Origin: Adiantum capillus-veneris
Taxonomy: Eukaryota; Streptophyta; Polypodiopsida; Polypodiales; Pteridaceae
Reading direction: 5' to 3'
Assembly: GCA_014529385.2 (NCBI GenBank)
Contig: CM043957.1
Location: forward strand, 84,117,381-84,181,380
DNA length: 64,000 bases
Part shown: piece by piece, positions 33,252 through 45,592 of the stretch
How the letters are laid out: every line of letters starts with the position of its first letter
Position numbering within the stretch: the stretch's first letter is position 1
Translations under genes and position numbers: made by a program
The notes under the pieces: model-generated
Databases searched by the model: none
What the model was told of the DNA's origin: nothing
What the model saw: the letters and a program-made list of their open reading frames with translations, nothing else

Positions 33252-33551
33252 TTACTCCAGGGAATCATTGTAAGCATTGACAAGGTTTAGGTTATCCTTT
33301 AATCGTATGCCTTGCATCCATCTAGCATCTTGAAAAGGATAATTCTTAAACTTAATAAGATATCGTCGGATAATCTTACCACCTCTCAATACCTTGTCTT
33401 CGAGTCGGAGAATGGACTCGGGTTGCAGTACCTCTTCTTGGTCTTCAATCTTCGGTGGGTCTTCTATGGTTGCTTCTTGGGGTGGCTCTCCTTGGTAAGG
33501 CTTTAACAGGCTCACATGGAAAGCATTGTGTATGAGCCAGTAATTGGGCAA
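33252..33551 (-). pseudogene. Chromodomain end of second chromovirus
   Basis: LIHNAFHVSLLKPYQGEPP, then PESILRLEDKVLRGGKIIRR and YLIKFKNYPFQDARWM, the same chromodomain-like tail as 8691-9008, with a few substitutions. It is open over its length but cut off from the upstream integrase by frameshifts. Confidence 0.87.
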
Positions 33552-34663
33552 CTTGAGCTGAAAAGCCGTCTCATTGGTTGGCTTAAGAATTTGAAAGGGG
33601 CCATCGTACCTTTTTGCTAGTTTAGCATAGTACTTTTGGTCCCGTAGGATTTTTGCCCGTCGTGTGCCTTAACCGAGCCTTGGGAAATTTTAAGCAAGAC
33701 CCAATTATTTTCTTTAAAGGTCAAGGCTTTTCTGTGCTTGTTAGCAGCAGCCTTTTGCCTTTGCTGTGAGATGGATATAGCATCTTTAATCTTTTGGAAA
33801 GATTCTTGTAGGTCGCGGCTATATTCATATGCGACGAAGATCTTCCCATGTACCTTAAGTAGCAGGGGACTTTTTTATCTTCCCTCAATTAGCTCAAAAG
33901 GTTCTTTTCCCGTGGATGTATGTATTGTGTTATTGTAAGCATACTCCACTAAAGGTAAGTACTTCTCCCATTGGGACCTTTGATCTACTTCAATACATAA
34001 GCTTTTAGTAGATCAAGAATTGTTAGGTTAGCTGTCTCACTTTGGCCATCCGTTTGCGGGTGACAGGCCGAAGAGGTTTAGCCTTGTCCCTAACTTCTCA
34101 AAGAGACCCTTCGAGAAATTTCTGGTCATTCTAGGATCTCTATCTGACACTATTGACATTGGAAATCCGCGGTACTTAAAGATTTGTGATATAAAGAGGG
34201 TTGTCATTTGATGGGCCTTAATAGTCTTTTTTGACAGGTATGAAATGCACTTGTTTACTGAACCTATCTACTATTGTCCATATTCTCGTATTCCCATGGA
34301 TAGACTTAGGCAATCCAAAGATCTAATCCATGGATATGCTCTCCCAGGGTTAATTAGGGATTAGCAAAGGTTGAAGCAAACCAGGTTGCTTCCCTTCGTC
34401 TTTTGGCAAACCACACATTTTGAAACATACTCTTGTATGTTCGCTTTCATGGTAGGCCAATAGAAGTACATTTCTATCCCTCTTAGGGTAGCTTGAATCC
34501 CTCTATGCCCCGCATATGGAGGAGGATGATATTCATACATTACTTTCTCACGCAGTGAGTTAGTAACGCATAGCCTATTACCATAGAGAAGATAACCATC
34601 TTGTAGGGTAAATGGTTCCTCTTTCTTCCCTAGTGCAAGGACTGACATCGACAGCGTACTCAT
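33552..34663 (-). pseudogene. Integrase of second chromovirus
   Basis: Zinc-binding start with HPPPYAGHRGIQATLRG and CVVCQKTKG (34361-34663). The core follows in several frames, with MD-stop at the first catalytic Asp near 34330, VDRF near 34265 and an acidic DP block near 34145. Many stops and frameshifts. Confidence 0.8.
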
Positions 34664-35992
34664 CTATCGTAGAAGATAGATCATTGTGAGTTGCTATGGA
34701 AACCACATTCGCTCTCGATCGTCTTGAGAGTGCATCGGCTACTTGATTATGCTTTCCAGCAATGTGAGCAATATGAAAATGAAATTGCGAAAGGAAATTT
34801 GCCCACCTCATTTCTTTGTCGGAGAGCTTGGTCTGCATCATAAAGTATTTTAGGCTTTGGAGATCCGTGCGCAGAATGAAAGGAGTCCCCAATAAGTAGT
34901 GCTTCCACGTGTCTAAGGCATGTAGAACTGCGAGGAGTTCCTTTTCATATATGCCTAGAGCTTGCTCAACGGGGTCAAGCCTTCGACTTTCATAGGCTAT
35001 GGCATGCCCTTCTTGGAGCAAAACAGCTCCAAGGCAATCACCACTTGCATCACATTGGGCCTCAAATGGCTTTGAGAGATCCGGTAGTGTAAGCACAAGT
35101 TGAGAGATAAGCTTTTCAAAAGCAGTGTTCTCCTTGGTAGACCATGCATACTTAACATTCTTTTTTGTTAGGTCATGCAATGGTCCTGCTATGAGTGAGA
35201 ATTTTTCTATGAAGCGTCTATAGTATGCACACATACCTATAAAGCTTCTTAATTCATGCAGATTCTTTGGATTAGGCCATGCTTTTATTACTTCTAACTT
35301 TGATGGATCCATTTGGATGCCATATTTAGAGATAATATGACCTAAATACTAAATTTCTTATAAGAAAAATTCACTTTTCTTTTGATTTATGTAAAGCTTA
35401 TTCTCTCGCAAAACTTGAAAAATTACCTAGAGGTGTTGTTTGTGTTCGTCCAAGGAATTGGAGTAGATGATCATATCATCAAAGAACAGTGTGACTGTGG
35501 TGAGGCCTAAAGAGCTTCTCCATCATGCGATTGAATGTAGCTGGTGCATTGGTCAATCCAAAAGGCATGAGAATGAATTTGTAGAGACCAAACGTAGTGT
35601 GAAATGCAGTCTTTACAATGTCTTGATCCACTATCCTTATTTGGTGATAGCCACTTTTTAGGTCAATCCTAAGTAGGTCGATCCTTGTAGCTTATCAAAT
35701 AGGTCTTCTACCCGCGGAACGGGAAACCTATTTTTGATAGTGATCCTATTTAGTGCTCTATAGTCTACACACATACGATATGTGCCATCTTTCTTTTGCA
35801 CTAATAAAACTGGTGAACAAGATGGAGATGAACTAGGCCTAGCCATTCCTTTCTCAACCAACTCATGCACTTGACGCATAATTTCCTCTTGTTGAGCTTG
35901 AGAAACTCGATAAGTAGGTTTATTAGACGGTGAGCTTCCTGGAAGAAGCTCAATCGCATGGTCATCATCCCCTCATTTTGGAGGCAATTCAT
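34578..35992 (-). pseudogene. RT and RNase H of second chromovirus
   Basis: RT start at 35658-35879 ([35 protein letters not shown]), catalytic FFDDM near 35480. Then a 244-codon open stretch (34578-35312) has LHELRSFIGMCAYYRRF, the RNase H start FEAQCDASGDCLGAVLL, a FILRTDLQSLKYFM block and the end block HIAGKHNQVADALSRR that is missing from the first element. It is the best preserved pol stretch of this family here. Confidence 0.9.
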
Positions 35993-36047
35993 TAGGAATG
36001 TCGTTCAATAAAAACATCTTGGAATTCATTAAGAAAATTAGATAACC

Positions 36048-38045
36048 CTAATTCTTTTTTATTCCCTCTATTTTTATTTGAAAAAACATTAGGTATTCGT
36101 TTTGAGAGTCTTTTACAAATATCATGTACATGAAAATAGAGCTCTTTATTGATTTATCAAAAGCTTGCTTATGTACAAGAGGTATAGTGTTACCTGACTC
36201 ATTAGCATATATGTACGTGTCATTGTCCCTGTACTTAAAGTAAATTTGCCTTTCACGGAACTTGATGTTGGCCGCCATGCGATCAAACCATGGTGCCCCT
36301 AGGATTACATCCTCATGCTTAAGGGGAGGGATGAAGAAATCCTCTTTGTCCACATACTTTTGGACATGAACCCTCAATTTCCCAATTAAGGGAGTAACTG
36401 AGACTTATTCTCCCTTGAAAGCACTATTGGCTAGTAGGGTATCTCCCATCTCAAAGGCTTGGATGCCTAGCTTAGTGGCCAACTCCGTGGATATGAAATT
36501 GTGAGTAGATCCATTGTCGAAGAGAATGAAAGCATCATGTTCTCTTACCTTTCCCCAAGCATGGCATAGAAGAGATCCTTTGCGATGAGCATCTTCTTCT
36601 TGAACTTCAACTATGGAAGCTCTAGGAGGTTCATTGCATGTGTTCTTTTGTGGGCAAGCACCATAAGCATGCCCTTGCTCCCCACATTTGAAACAACGGT
36701 TATCCTTGCAATAACGCTCTAGCTCTTCAGGAGAGAGTCTATTTTTGCCTTTGTAGACACCTTCTCCTTAGCTTTGTTGTTGTTGAAGTTGCCTGTGGGA
36801 GACTTTTGGACATGGTCCTTCCCCTTAGGCTCATTACAGTCTTTGCTTTCCATGGGCTTAAGATTTTTCTTAGCCCCTTGTTGGAAGTTGATTCGTGACG
36901 CTACCGTAGTATGGTGTATGACCATTGAAATAGTGCGAGGCCTTTGGGAGTTGACATACTCTGCCATATCTTTAGATAAACCCACACAAAATTGTTGTTT
37001 TTGCTCTCTAAAAACTATCTTTTTGTAGACAGTGGCTTTAAGATGTAAATCCCAAAACTTGTCTACGTATTGGTGGATAGATTCGTAGGGAGAGAGCTTC
37101 AAGCTTTGCCATTCGGTAAGTACTTTGTCTTTGGCATCGCTAGCCAAAAACTGCTTCATAATGGAAGCTCTTAAATCTTTCCATGTTTGTGGAGCTTCAC
37201 CATTTGCTCGTAGGCTAGACCACCATTGCTTGGCGGACTTTTGGAGATGCATGGCTACATTACGTATCTTACAGGACTCCGTGAAGCCCTCATCTTGGGA
37301 TGCCGCATCAAATTGTTGAATAAAGGCCAAAACTCTGTCCGTAGCACCAAAGGTGCCTTCGTAGGTAAGAAAAGAGATACTCGTTCCTCCCTCCTTGAAT
37401 TGTCTGAGCTTGGTGACCTCTTCCAAGCGGCATAGGATTTCATATGGCCTCTCCTTTGATTTCTTTGGGAGCTGTGCCATCACTTACTTCAGAAGAGGAG
37501 GAGGATGATGAAGATGGAGAAGAGGGTGACCTCTTTCTCGCCTTTTTCTTCTCATACTTCCTTTCTTCCTTCTTTGAATTATGGTGAGAAGGACTATGTG
37601 ATGGTCTTCTCCATTTAGGGGGTGTTGGAGAGCATTTTGCCCGTTGTCTTTGTGGTGCCATCTATGCTGAGGTGGCGGGAGATTCACTTCTTTCTCGTTC
37701 TTTTGGTAGGGGCTCTACTGTTGAGATTTGGGCTCTCCTTTGTGAGGGAGTTGCCCATCAACTTGTAAGCTTTTGAGCCCTTCGTATGGGTCCTCCTCTT
37801 CTCTCACCGTAGAGAGCTATCTTTTAGAAATCTCACTAGGAGCTTTCATAGGCACTCCCTCTTCTAGGTGAGGGGATTGGAGGATCCCATGGATGTGTAA
37901 TTGTTGTTGCACTTCTCCTTGGAGGGATGGGTTTAAGCCTAGTAACAAGATAGTTCACAAGCATAGGAGCATCATTAGTAGCTTGATCATTAGCAAAATC
38001 AAAGCCATCAACATTAATTTCACTGTCTCTACTATTGTCAGCCAT
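36048..38045 (-). pseudogene. Gag, zinc knuckle and protease of second chromovirus
   Basis: Start codon at 38043-38045 (MADNSRDSEINVDGFDFAND). A single Ser/Arg unit (37440-37661) is followed by a 254-codon open gag domain (36719-37483) with FLTYEGTFGATDRVLAFIQQ and QWWSSL. The knuckle lies near 36690, then a protease region with THNFIS near 36510, where the active site reads D-N-G-S. A partly conserved post-protease segment (36048-36377) follows. Confidence 0.87.
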
Positions 38046-38089
38046 TATAACTAAGTTTTAGGTGTAAATTTTTACTTATACTTTGGCAC

Positions 38090-38363
38090 TTTATCATAGC
38101 CCAGTCGGCACCGGTTCCTGTTAAGCTTCTAATAGCTCAATAATGGTTATAAGCCGTAGGCAACAAGCCCCTTGGGACTCCATTATTAAGAGCATAGCTT
38201 TCAACGGTGATACCCCGTTAACTACACGGAGCAGGCACACCTCAAGGATAATAAATCCCTATTCTACTTACCCTCATGCAATTAATAATACCAACCGTTT
38301 GTAGCAAGCTTGAGGACCTCTCTTCTTGAGCACGAAAAGAGAAACCAATAGCTCTGATACCAA
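38090..38363 (-). other. Leader and primer binding site, second chromovirus
   Basis: Primer site is the complement of 38351-38362 (TGGTATCAGAGC). The leader matches 30960-31238 but lacks about 70 bp that hold the composite target site in the first element. Confidence 0.87.
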
Positions 38364-39447
38364 TGTAATATTTAATGGTTTAAATAGCTTGTAAATAGCA
38401 AAAAATAACTTAACATAGTGAGCATTTCATTGAGAGCAAGTTCCTAATGAGCATAGAAGAGTGCTTGGTTGGAGATATCACATTAGCATAACACCTAATT
38501 AGTTTGGCATAACAATACTTGAAAGAGGGAGAGAAATATAACAATTGACAACTATTGAGGACCGGATTTACATGGACCGGTCTTCCCTCCCGGTCTTCCC
38601 TCCATTAGGCATTTGTATTATAGCTTCTCCCATTAAGAAAGACTTTGTACAATACAATTTTTTGTGTTCCTTGGTAAAACTCGTTGGTGCAATGAAGATG
38701 GAAGTTGCATGCACGTGATAACACATAACATCAATTCCCTCGCGGTCTCAGACACAAGACCTCACACACCTTCGAAGATGGTGAGAGCTAACAGGGTATG
38801 AGACTAGATGTAGATGAAGAAGAAGTATTCTTACGAGAAAGAAGTATTTCTCCTCACGTAATCACTCATAATAGCTTAGCATAGCTTAGTAATTAGCATG
38901 GTAGAGGAGATGAGCATGCAATTGGAGCTTGTCTCTTGGTTGGATTTGCATCACAAGCCAAGAGTTTGTTGGTGTAGGGCTCCCTTCTCACAAGCCTGGA
39001 GTAGATGAAGAGCTTTCCATTAGAGCTTGAGAAGGTGATAGACTTTCTTTACTTCACACATGAGCTTGTGTGAGTGTGTGGAATCATACCTTCACAAATC
39101 AACCCCCTCTCTCATCTTGGTCGACCCCTATTGCAATTTAATGGCTTCCAATTGGCCCTTAAAAAGCTTAGCCGATAGTATTTGAGCAAGCTTTTTACTC
39201 TTGATGGCTTCCTATTGGCCCGTGAAAAGTTTAGCCAATAGCATTTGAGAGGCCCAATCAAGAGCCTTGTGACAAGTGTCCATCCTTTTCCCCTTGTGTA
39301 AAAGCTCAGATAATTAATTTAATTATCTGAATTCCTATTGGACCTTTTTGTCTTCTGGCCAATAGGAATTAAGAAAATTTATGGGCTGCTTAATTCTCAT
39401 TGGACCTTTTGACTGTCCAATTGTATTTAAGGGAGACTAATTCTTAT
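38364..39447 (-). repeat. Second chromovirus 5' LTR, inner part
   Basis: It begins TGTAATATTT and matches 31239-32305. It stops at ATTCTTAT, where the Copia insertion begins; the LTR resumes at 53572. CTTAT (39443-39447) is the left target duplication. Confidence 0.9.
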
Positions 39448-39635
39448 TAAAGGAGCACGAGCGGAAGTGCGACACGAGAGAGAGTGCGAGAAGAAGAGCA
39501 CGATGATATGGTGAACTCACTCTGTTGTAATGTGTAGAGCATAGTGAGTTCTTATTAGGTTTTTACAAAAGAATATGTGTACATACCTGGTGGCCCGCCC
39601 AGTTACCTGGGCGACCACATTGGGCTTTATACCCC
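39448..39635 (-). repeat. Reversed Copia LTR at left end
   Basis: On the minus strand it reads GGGGTATAAAGCCC through to CTCCTTTA. It lacks only the first bases of the LTR, which are visible at 53571 (TGTTGGGG). About 188 bp. It is related to the plus-strand LTR at 60812-61005. Confidence 0.85.
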
Positions 39636-39720
39636 AGCTCTGATACCAGAGTTCACCATATCGTCGTGCTCTTCTTCTTGCACTCTCTCTCACGTCGCAC
39701 TTCCACTCGTACTCCTTAAA
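39448..39720. repeat. Palindrome with primer-site complement at its centre
   Basis: The left arm 39448-39518 and the right arm 39649-39720 are inverted copies of the LTR R-U5 part, with a few mismatches. Between them lie the U3 part on the minus strand and, at 39637-39648, GCTCTGATACCA, the complement of the tRNA-Met primer site. A primer site directly next to the U3 start is not a normal LTR element arrangement. Confidence 0.82.
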
Positions 39721-40750
39721 CTAGTATAAGAGCTCAAATCGAGGCTCGGGGCAGCATTGCAGGAAGCTAGAGTCACCTGCTCAAATTGGAGTGAGATTCG
39801 ACAGGTGTTCTCAGAATTTCATTCTGAGGTCATCTCGGCCACCGTTTGGCTTCAACAAAGTTCTACGCAAGCCATTTTCGACTACGTGGTCTAGGCCGAC
39901 TCTGCAAATTTGGGGTTTCGGCCTACGGCTGCAAGTGCTGAAGATATCGGCACTCCCATAGTGCTGATTTGTGGTTGTCTACACATCGAAGGATGGCTCA
40001 CAGTTCTTGGAGGCATGTCACATACGACATGGGCGCATCTACACACAGACTGTAGGCGACTTCCACTAGTTCATCAGGTAGCTTGTGTTTGCTACTTGAT
40101 ATTCCAGATTTCATCATGAAATTGCAGGTACTTCCACATGGGATGTATTGTCAGAGATGATGTATGTCTGTTGAGGGTTTGTTGGCTATGAGTCACGCAG
40201 CAAACAACCGCCGCAGCAATTACAGCATACAGTGGGAAATTTGTGGATGTATGCCTTTGTGGGAAGTCTATGTATTGTGAGATTTAATGCAGCCTTTGTT
40301 AAGGGTCGAGTGAGGTTTTATTGAGCCGGGGGATTCTCGAATGTTGAGATCCTTTCGCTGATACAGGTCTTGGAGCGATCCCTCGAGCACCCTTAGAGAG
40401 GCAGCTAGGATGTATTGACTATGAGTTAGACAGTTGGGATTGCATCTTTGCTTTACTGCCATTGAGGAATTGTCACAGTCTATGCTTACAGGACAGTGAG
40501 AGACAGTACAAGTGCAGGACAGGTTTATCCACAGCTTACAGTGTTAGAGAGACATTGGTTTTTTGAGCTGTTTTTTGGTCTGTTTTTTAGTACACTAGAG
40601 CCATTTTACAAAGGAGACTCTGCTGAAATTTTTGCAGAATCTGAAGCTTTCTTAGTTCATTTGACAGGTTGATATTGGTTCAGAGGTCAGTTTACAGGGA
40701 AAACTCTGCCGAATTTTTCCTAGGAAAGTAAACTACTGTGAAGCGTAGCT
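39649..40750 (+). other. Copia copy 1: R-U5, primer site, leader
   Basis: R-U5 is 39649-39720 (GAGTTCACCATATCG start). The primer site at 39722-39733 is degraded to TAGTATAAGAGC. The leader of about 1 kb is non-coding and lacks two short blocks present in copy 2 (43289-43333 and near 43420). Confidence 0.83.
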
Positions 40751-43130
40751 ATGGCTGGATCACAAGACACTGCTCTTTACAATATCAAGAAGTTGGATGG
40801 AACCAATTTCCCATTGTGGAAGAAGCAGATTTGGCACGTGTTGGTACAAAAGAAGCAGATAAAACCTATAAAGCTCAAGGGGATAAAACCAGAAGATATG
40901 GACGAAGATGAATGGAGCGAAATGGATGAATTGGCACTTTCTACCATTATGCTGACTTTGGCAGAAAGCGTTTACTTCAATGTAGCAGATGAGATGTCGG
41001 CTTATGAAGCATGGACAAAGTTGAGTGATCTTTATGAGAAGCAGAGTGCAGCTTCACAGGTATACTGGCTTAAGAACCTTGTTGACTTGAAGATGAAAGA
41101 AGGGACACCTATGTCCAATCATCTGAATGAATTCAACACCATCTACAGTCAGTTGTCAGCTCAAGGTGTCAAGTATGATGAACCTGTTAGAGCTATGTTC
41201 CTGTTGATCACATTGCCGGAAAGTTGGGACACTTTTCGCACAGCTTTGAGTAATTCTGCACCTCTAGATGCTTTGACCATAGCAAGTGTAGAAGGCAGTC
41301 TGCTTACTGAAGAAACCAACAGAAAGACAATGGAAAAAGGCAAAGGAACAGCCTTAGTTGCCAGGGGAAGGACCAAAGAAAAGTACAAAGGTGGAAAGAG
41401 GAATCAGTCTCGTAGCATGTCCCACAGTGCTAAAGGCAAGAGTGACATAGAATGCTACCATTGTGGCAAGAAGGGTCACATGAAAAGAGACTGCAGAGAA
41501 TGGAAAGCAGAAAAAGGCAAAGAGAAAGCTGAAGACCATGGTGAGAAGAACAAGTCCTCAGTGAAGATTCAAGAAATAAATGTGACAAACATTGTTGCAG
41601 TGGATGACGGTCTAGTGTCAGGAGACATCTACTTCTTGAAGAATACAATGGACTCGGCTCTTCTTACAGCATCTGATGGACATGCACTGAGTGACTGGAT
41701 TATAGACTCAGGGGCATCAATTCATGTGTCTCCAAACAAGGAGTGGTTTACCTCTTATGTGACCACTAAAGATCATGTTCGGCTAGGCAATGGGTAGACA
41801 TGTGAGATCTTAGGTGTTGGAGATGTTCAATTGAAGTTTCAGAATGGCTCTTCTTTCATGTTGAAGAATGTGAGACATGTTCCTGCAATTACAAAGAGCT
41901 TGATTAGCACACGTTTACTTGATGATGCTGGCTACGTCACCACTTTTGGACAGAACATGTGGAAGCTATCCAAGGGTTCTATGACAGTAGCACATGAAGT
42001 AAATTCTGGAGGACTTTACATTATTTATGTATCAAATGTCTCTAAAAATGTAATCAATGTAACCGAGCAGCCGAACGTTTCTTTGTGGCATATCCGATTA
42101 GGACATATGTCCAAGAAGGGAATGGAAATCTTGTCTCGTTCTGGTTATTTGCCTGGCTTTTCATTTAATGATTTTGAATTCTGTGAACATTGTCTGTATG
42201 GTAAGCAAACACAGCAGCCACATAAGCATAGAAGCAGTAGAAGAGATACACAGTTGGCACTTGTTCATAGTGATTTGTGTGGACCTATGCCTAATCTATC
42301 TCTAGGGGGAGCTTCTTACTTTATGACATTTATAGATGATTACTCGAGGAAAGTATGGGTTTACTTTCTCAAGCACAAGGATGAAGCGTTTAGTGTTTTC
42401 AAAACGTTTGTGACACTTGTGGAGAATCAAAGTGGCAAGAAGATTAAATGCTTACGCACAATGGTGGAGAGTATATTTCAAAGGCCTTTCAGGACTTTTG
42501 TGAGTCAAAAGGTATAAAACGTGAACTTACTGCTCCTTACAATCCTCCTCAAAATGGTGTTGCTGAGAGGATGAATAGGACCATACAAGAGAAGGTCAAA
42601 AGTATGTTGTCTAATGCACATCTGCCAAATGGGTTTTGGGCTGAAGCTATATCAACAGCTGTTCATCTTATAAATAGATCTCCTAGCAAGGTTTTGCAAA
42701 AGGATTCAGTGGCAGAGATGGTATGGTCAGGCAAGGTGCCCTCATACAAGCATCTCAGAGTCTTTGGCTGTGAGGCATATACTCACGTTCCAAAGGAATT
42801 TAGGAACAAACTTGAGCCAAAGAGTAGAAAGTTGATCTTTCTAGGCTATGGTAATTCTGGTGAGATGGGGTACAGACTTTGGGATCCCGAATCCAGAAAG
42901 GTTATCCGCATAAAATAATGTTCACTTTAATGAAGCCAAATATCATTCTAAACCAGAGAGGGTTGAGGAGATTAGAAGAGTTGTCTTCCAAGAAGATGGA
43001 CCTGCACGTGCAAGACAAAATGTCAGGGCTCAAGAGGAGCAAGGACAGGATAGAGTGGAACCACAGGTTGTGACTGAGCCTGAGCCACCTATTTTGCGTA
43101 AATCTGGACGTATCAGGCGACCTCCTGATC
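40751..43130 (+). pseudogene. Copia copy 1: gag, protease, integrase (truncated)
   Basis: MAGSQDTALYNIKKLDGTNF is a typical Copia gag start. The 348-codon first frame has a knuckle CYHCGKKGHMKRDC (about 41452) and the protease site WIIDSGASIHVSP, and stops at TAG 41795-41797, where copy 2 has Gln. Integrase follows: LWHIRLGHMSKKG, CEHCLYGKQ, HSDLCGPM, TFIDDYSRKVWVYF. Near 42455 a 4-base loss removes the second catalytic Asp and shifts the frame. Coding sequence ends abruptly at RRPPDR, joined to another R-U5. Confidence 0.9.
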
Positions 43131-44288
43131 GAGTTCACCATATCGCGGTGCTTTTCTTCTGGCACTCTCTCTCACGTCGCACTTCCGCTCGTACTCCTTC
43201 AACTGGTATCAGAGCTCAAATCGAGGCTCGAGGTAGCATTGCAGGAAGCTAGAGTCACCTGCTCAAATTGGAGTGAGATTCGACAGGCGAAGACACGGCC
43301 CCAAATCCTGTGGGTAAGCCCAAAGGGCTTGGTGTTCTCAGAATTTCATTCTGAGCTCATCTCGGCCACCGTTTGGCTTCGACAAAGGTCTACGCATGCC
43401 ATTTTTGACTACGTGGTCTCGACGGGTGCAGATCCGACTCTGCAAATTTGGGGTTTCGGCCTACAACTGCAGGTGCTAAGGATATCAGCACTCCCAGAGT
43501 GCTGATTAGTGGCTGTCTACACATCGAAGGACGGCTCACAGTTCTTAGGGGCATGTCACATACGACACGGGCGCATCTACACACAGAGTGTAGGCGACAT
43601 CCACTAGTTCATCAGGTAGCTTGTGTTTGTTGCTTGATATTCCAGATTTCATCCTGACATTGCAGGTACTTCCACATGGGATGTATTGTCAGAGATGATG
43701 TATGTCTGTTGAGGGTTTGCTAGCTGTGAGTCACGCAGCAAACAACCACCGCAGCGGTTACAGCATACAGTGGGAAATTTGTGGATGTATGACTTTGTGG
43801 GAAGTCTATGTATTGTTAGATTTACTGCAGCCTTTGTTGAGGGTCGAGTGAGGTTTTATTGAGCTGGGGGATTCTCGAATGTTGAGATCCTTTCGCTGAT
43901 ACAGGTCTTGGAGCGATCCCTCGAGCACCCTTAGATAGGCAGCCAGGATGTATTGACTGTGAGTTAGACAGTTGGGATTGCATCTTTGCTTTACTGCCGT
44001 TGAGGCATTGTCGCAGTCTATGCTTACAGGACAGTGAGAGACAGTACAGGTGCAGGACAGGTTTACCCATAGCTTACAGTGTTACAGAGACAGTGGTTTT
44101 TTAAGCTGTTTTTTGGTCATTTTTTTAGTACACCATAGCCATGTTACAAAGGAGACTTTGCCGAAATTTTCGCAGAATCTGAAGCTTTCTTGGTTCATTT
44201 GACAGGTTGATATTGGTTCAGAGGTCAGTTTACAGGGAAAACTCTGCCGAATTTTTCCCAAGAAAGTAAACTACTGTGAAGCGTAGCT
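43131..44288 (+). other. Copia copy 2: R-U5, primer site, leader
   Basis: R-U5 43131-43202, intact primer site TGGTATCAGAGC at 43204-43215, leader about 1.07 kb without coding signal. R starts with the same base as at 39649. Confidence 0.85.
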
Positions 44289-45592
44289 ATGGCTAGATCA
44301 CAAGACACTGCTCTTTACAATATCAAGAAGCTGGATGGAACCAATTTCCCATTGTGGAAGAAGTAGATTTGGCACGTGTTGTTACAAAAGAAGCAGATAA
44401 AACCTATAAAGCTCAAGGGGATAAAACCAGAAGATATGGACGAAGATGAATGGAGCGAAATGGATGAATTGGCACTTTCTACCATTATGCTGACTTTGGC
44501 AGAAAGCGTTTACTTCAATGTAGCAGATGAGATGTCGGCTTATGAAGCATGGACAAAGTTGAGTGATATTTAAGAGAAGCAGAGTGCAGCTTCACAGGTA
44601 TACTGGCGTAAGAAGCTTGTTGACTTGAAGATGAAAGAAGGGACACCTATGTCCAATCATCTGAATGAATTCAACACCATCTACAGTCAGTTGTCAGCTC
44701 AAGGTGTCAAGTTTGATGAACCTGTTAGAGCTATGTTCCTCTTGATCACATTGCCGGAAAGTTGGGACACTTTTCGCACAGCTTTGAGTAGTTCAGCACC
44801 TCCAGATGGTTTGACCATAGCAGGTGTAGAAGGCAGTCTGCTTACTGAAGAAACCAACAGAAAGACAATGGACAAAGGCAAAGGAACAGCCTTAGTTGTC
44901 AGGGGAAGGACCAAAGAAAAGTGCAAAGGTGGAAAGAGGAATCAGTCTCGTAGCAAGTCCCACAGTGCTAAAGGCAAGAGTGACATAGAATGCTACCATT
45001 GAGGCAAGAAGGGTCACATGAAAAGAGACTGCAGAGAATGGAAAGCAGAAAAAGGCAAAGAGAAAGCTGAAGACCATGGTGAGAAGAACAAGTCCTCAGT
45101 GAAGATTCAAGAAATAAATATGACAAACACTGTTGCAGAGGATGACGGTCTAGTGTCAGGAGACATCTACTTCTTGAAGAATACAATGGACTCAGCTCTT
45201 CTTACAGCATCTGATGGACATGCACTGAGTGACTGGATTATAGACTCAGGGGCATCACTTCATGTGTCTCCAAAAAAGGAGTGGTTTACCTCTTATGTGA
45301 CCACTAAAGATCATGTTCAGTTAGGCAATGGGCAGACATATGAGATCTTAGGTGTTGGAGATGTTCAATTGAAGTTTCAGAATGGCTCTTCTTTCACGCT
45401 AAAGAATGTGAGACATGTTCCCGCCATTACAAAGAGCTTGATCAGCAGAGGTTTACTTGATGATGCTGGCTACGTCACCACTTTTCGACAGAACATGTGG
45501 AAGATATCCAAGGGTTCTATGACAGTAGCACATGGAGTAAAGTCTGGAGGACTTTACATGATTTATGTATCAAATGTCTCTAAAAATGTAAT
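44289..45592 (+). pseudogene. Copia copy 2: gag and protease, up to the nested insertion
   Basis: The same protein as copy 1. Its own stops are TAG near 44367, TAA near 44572 and TGA near 45001 (within the knuckle, CYH-stop). The protease site DSGASLHVSP is kept and the position of the copy 1 stop reads Gln. It is broken at 45592 by the 5.4 kb element and resumes at 50987. Confidence 0.9.
45588..45592. repeat. Target duplication GTAAT, left
   Basis: GTAAT before the LTR and again at 50982-50986 after it. The unbroken copy 1 reads AATGTAATCAATG at this place (about 42048), which confirms the site. Confidence 0.95.

Noticed and set aside
41161-41648. Minus-strand frames over Copia gag, repeated at 44699-45186
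   Set aside because: They are antisense of the Lys-rich gag sequence; the plus strand has the clear knuckle and protease motifs.
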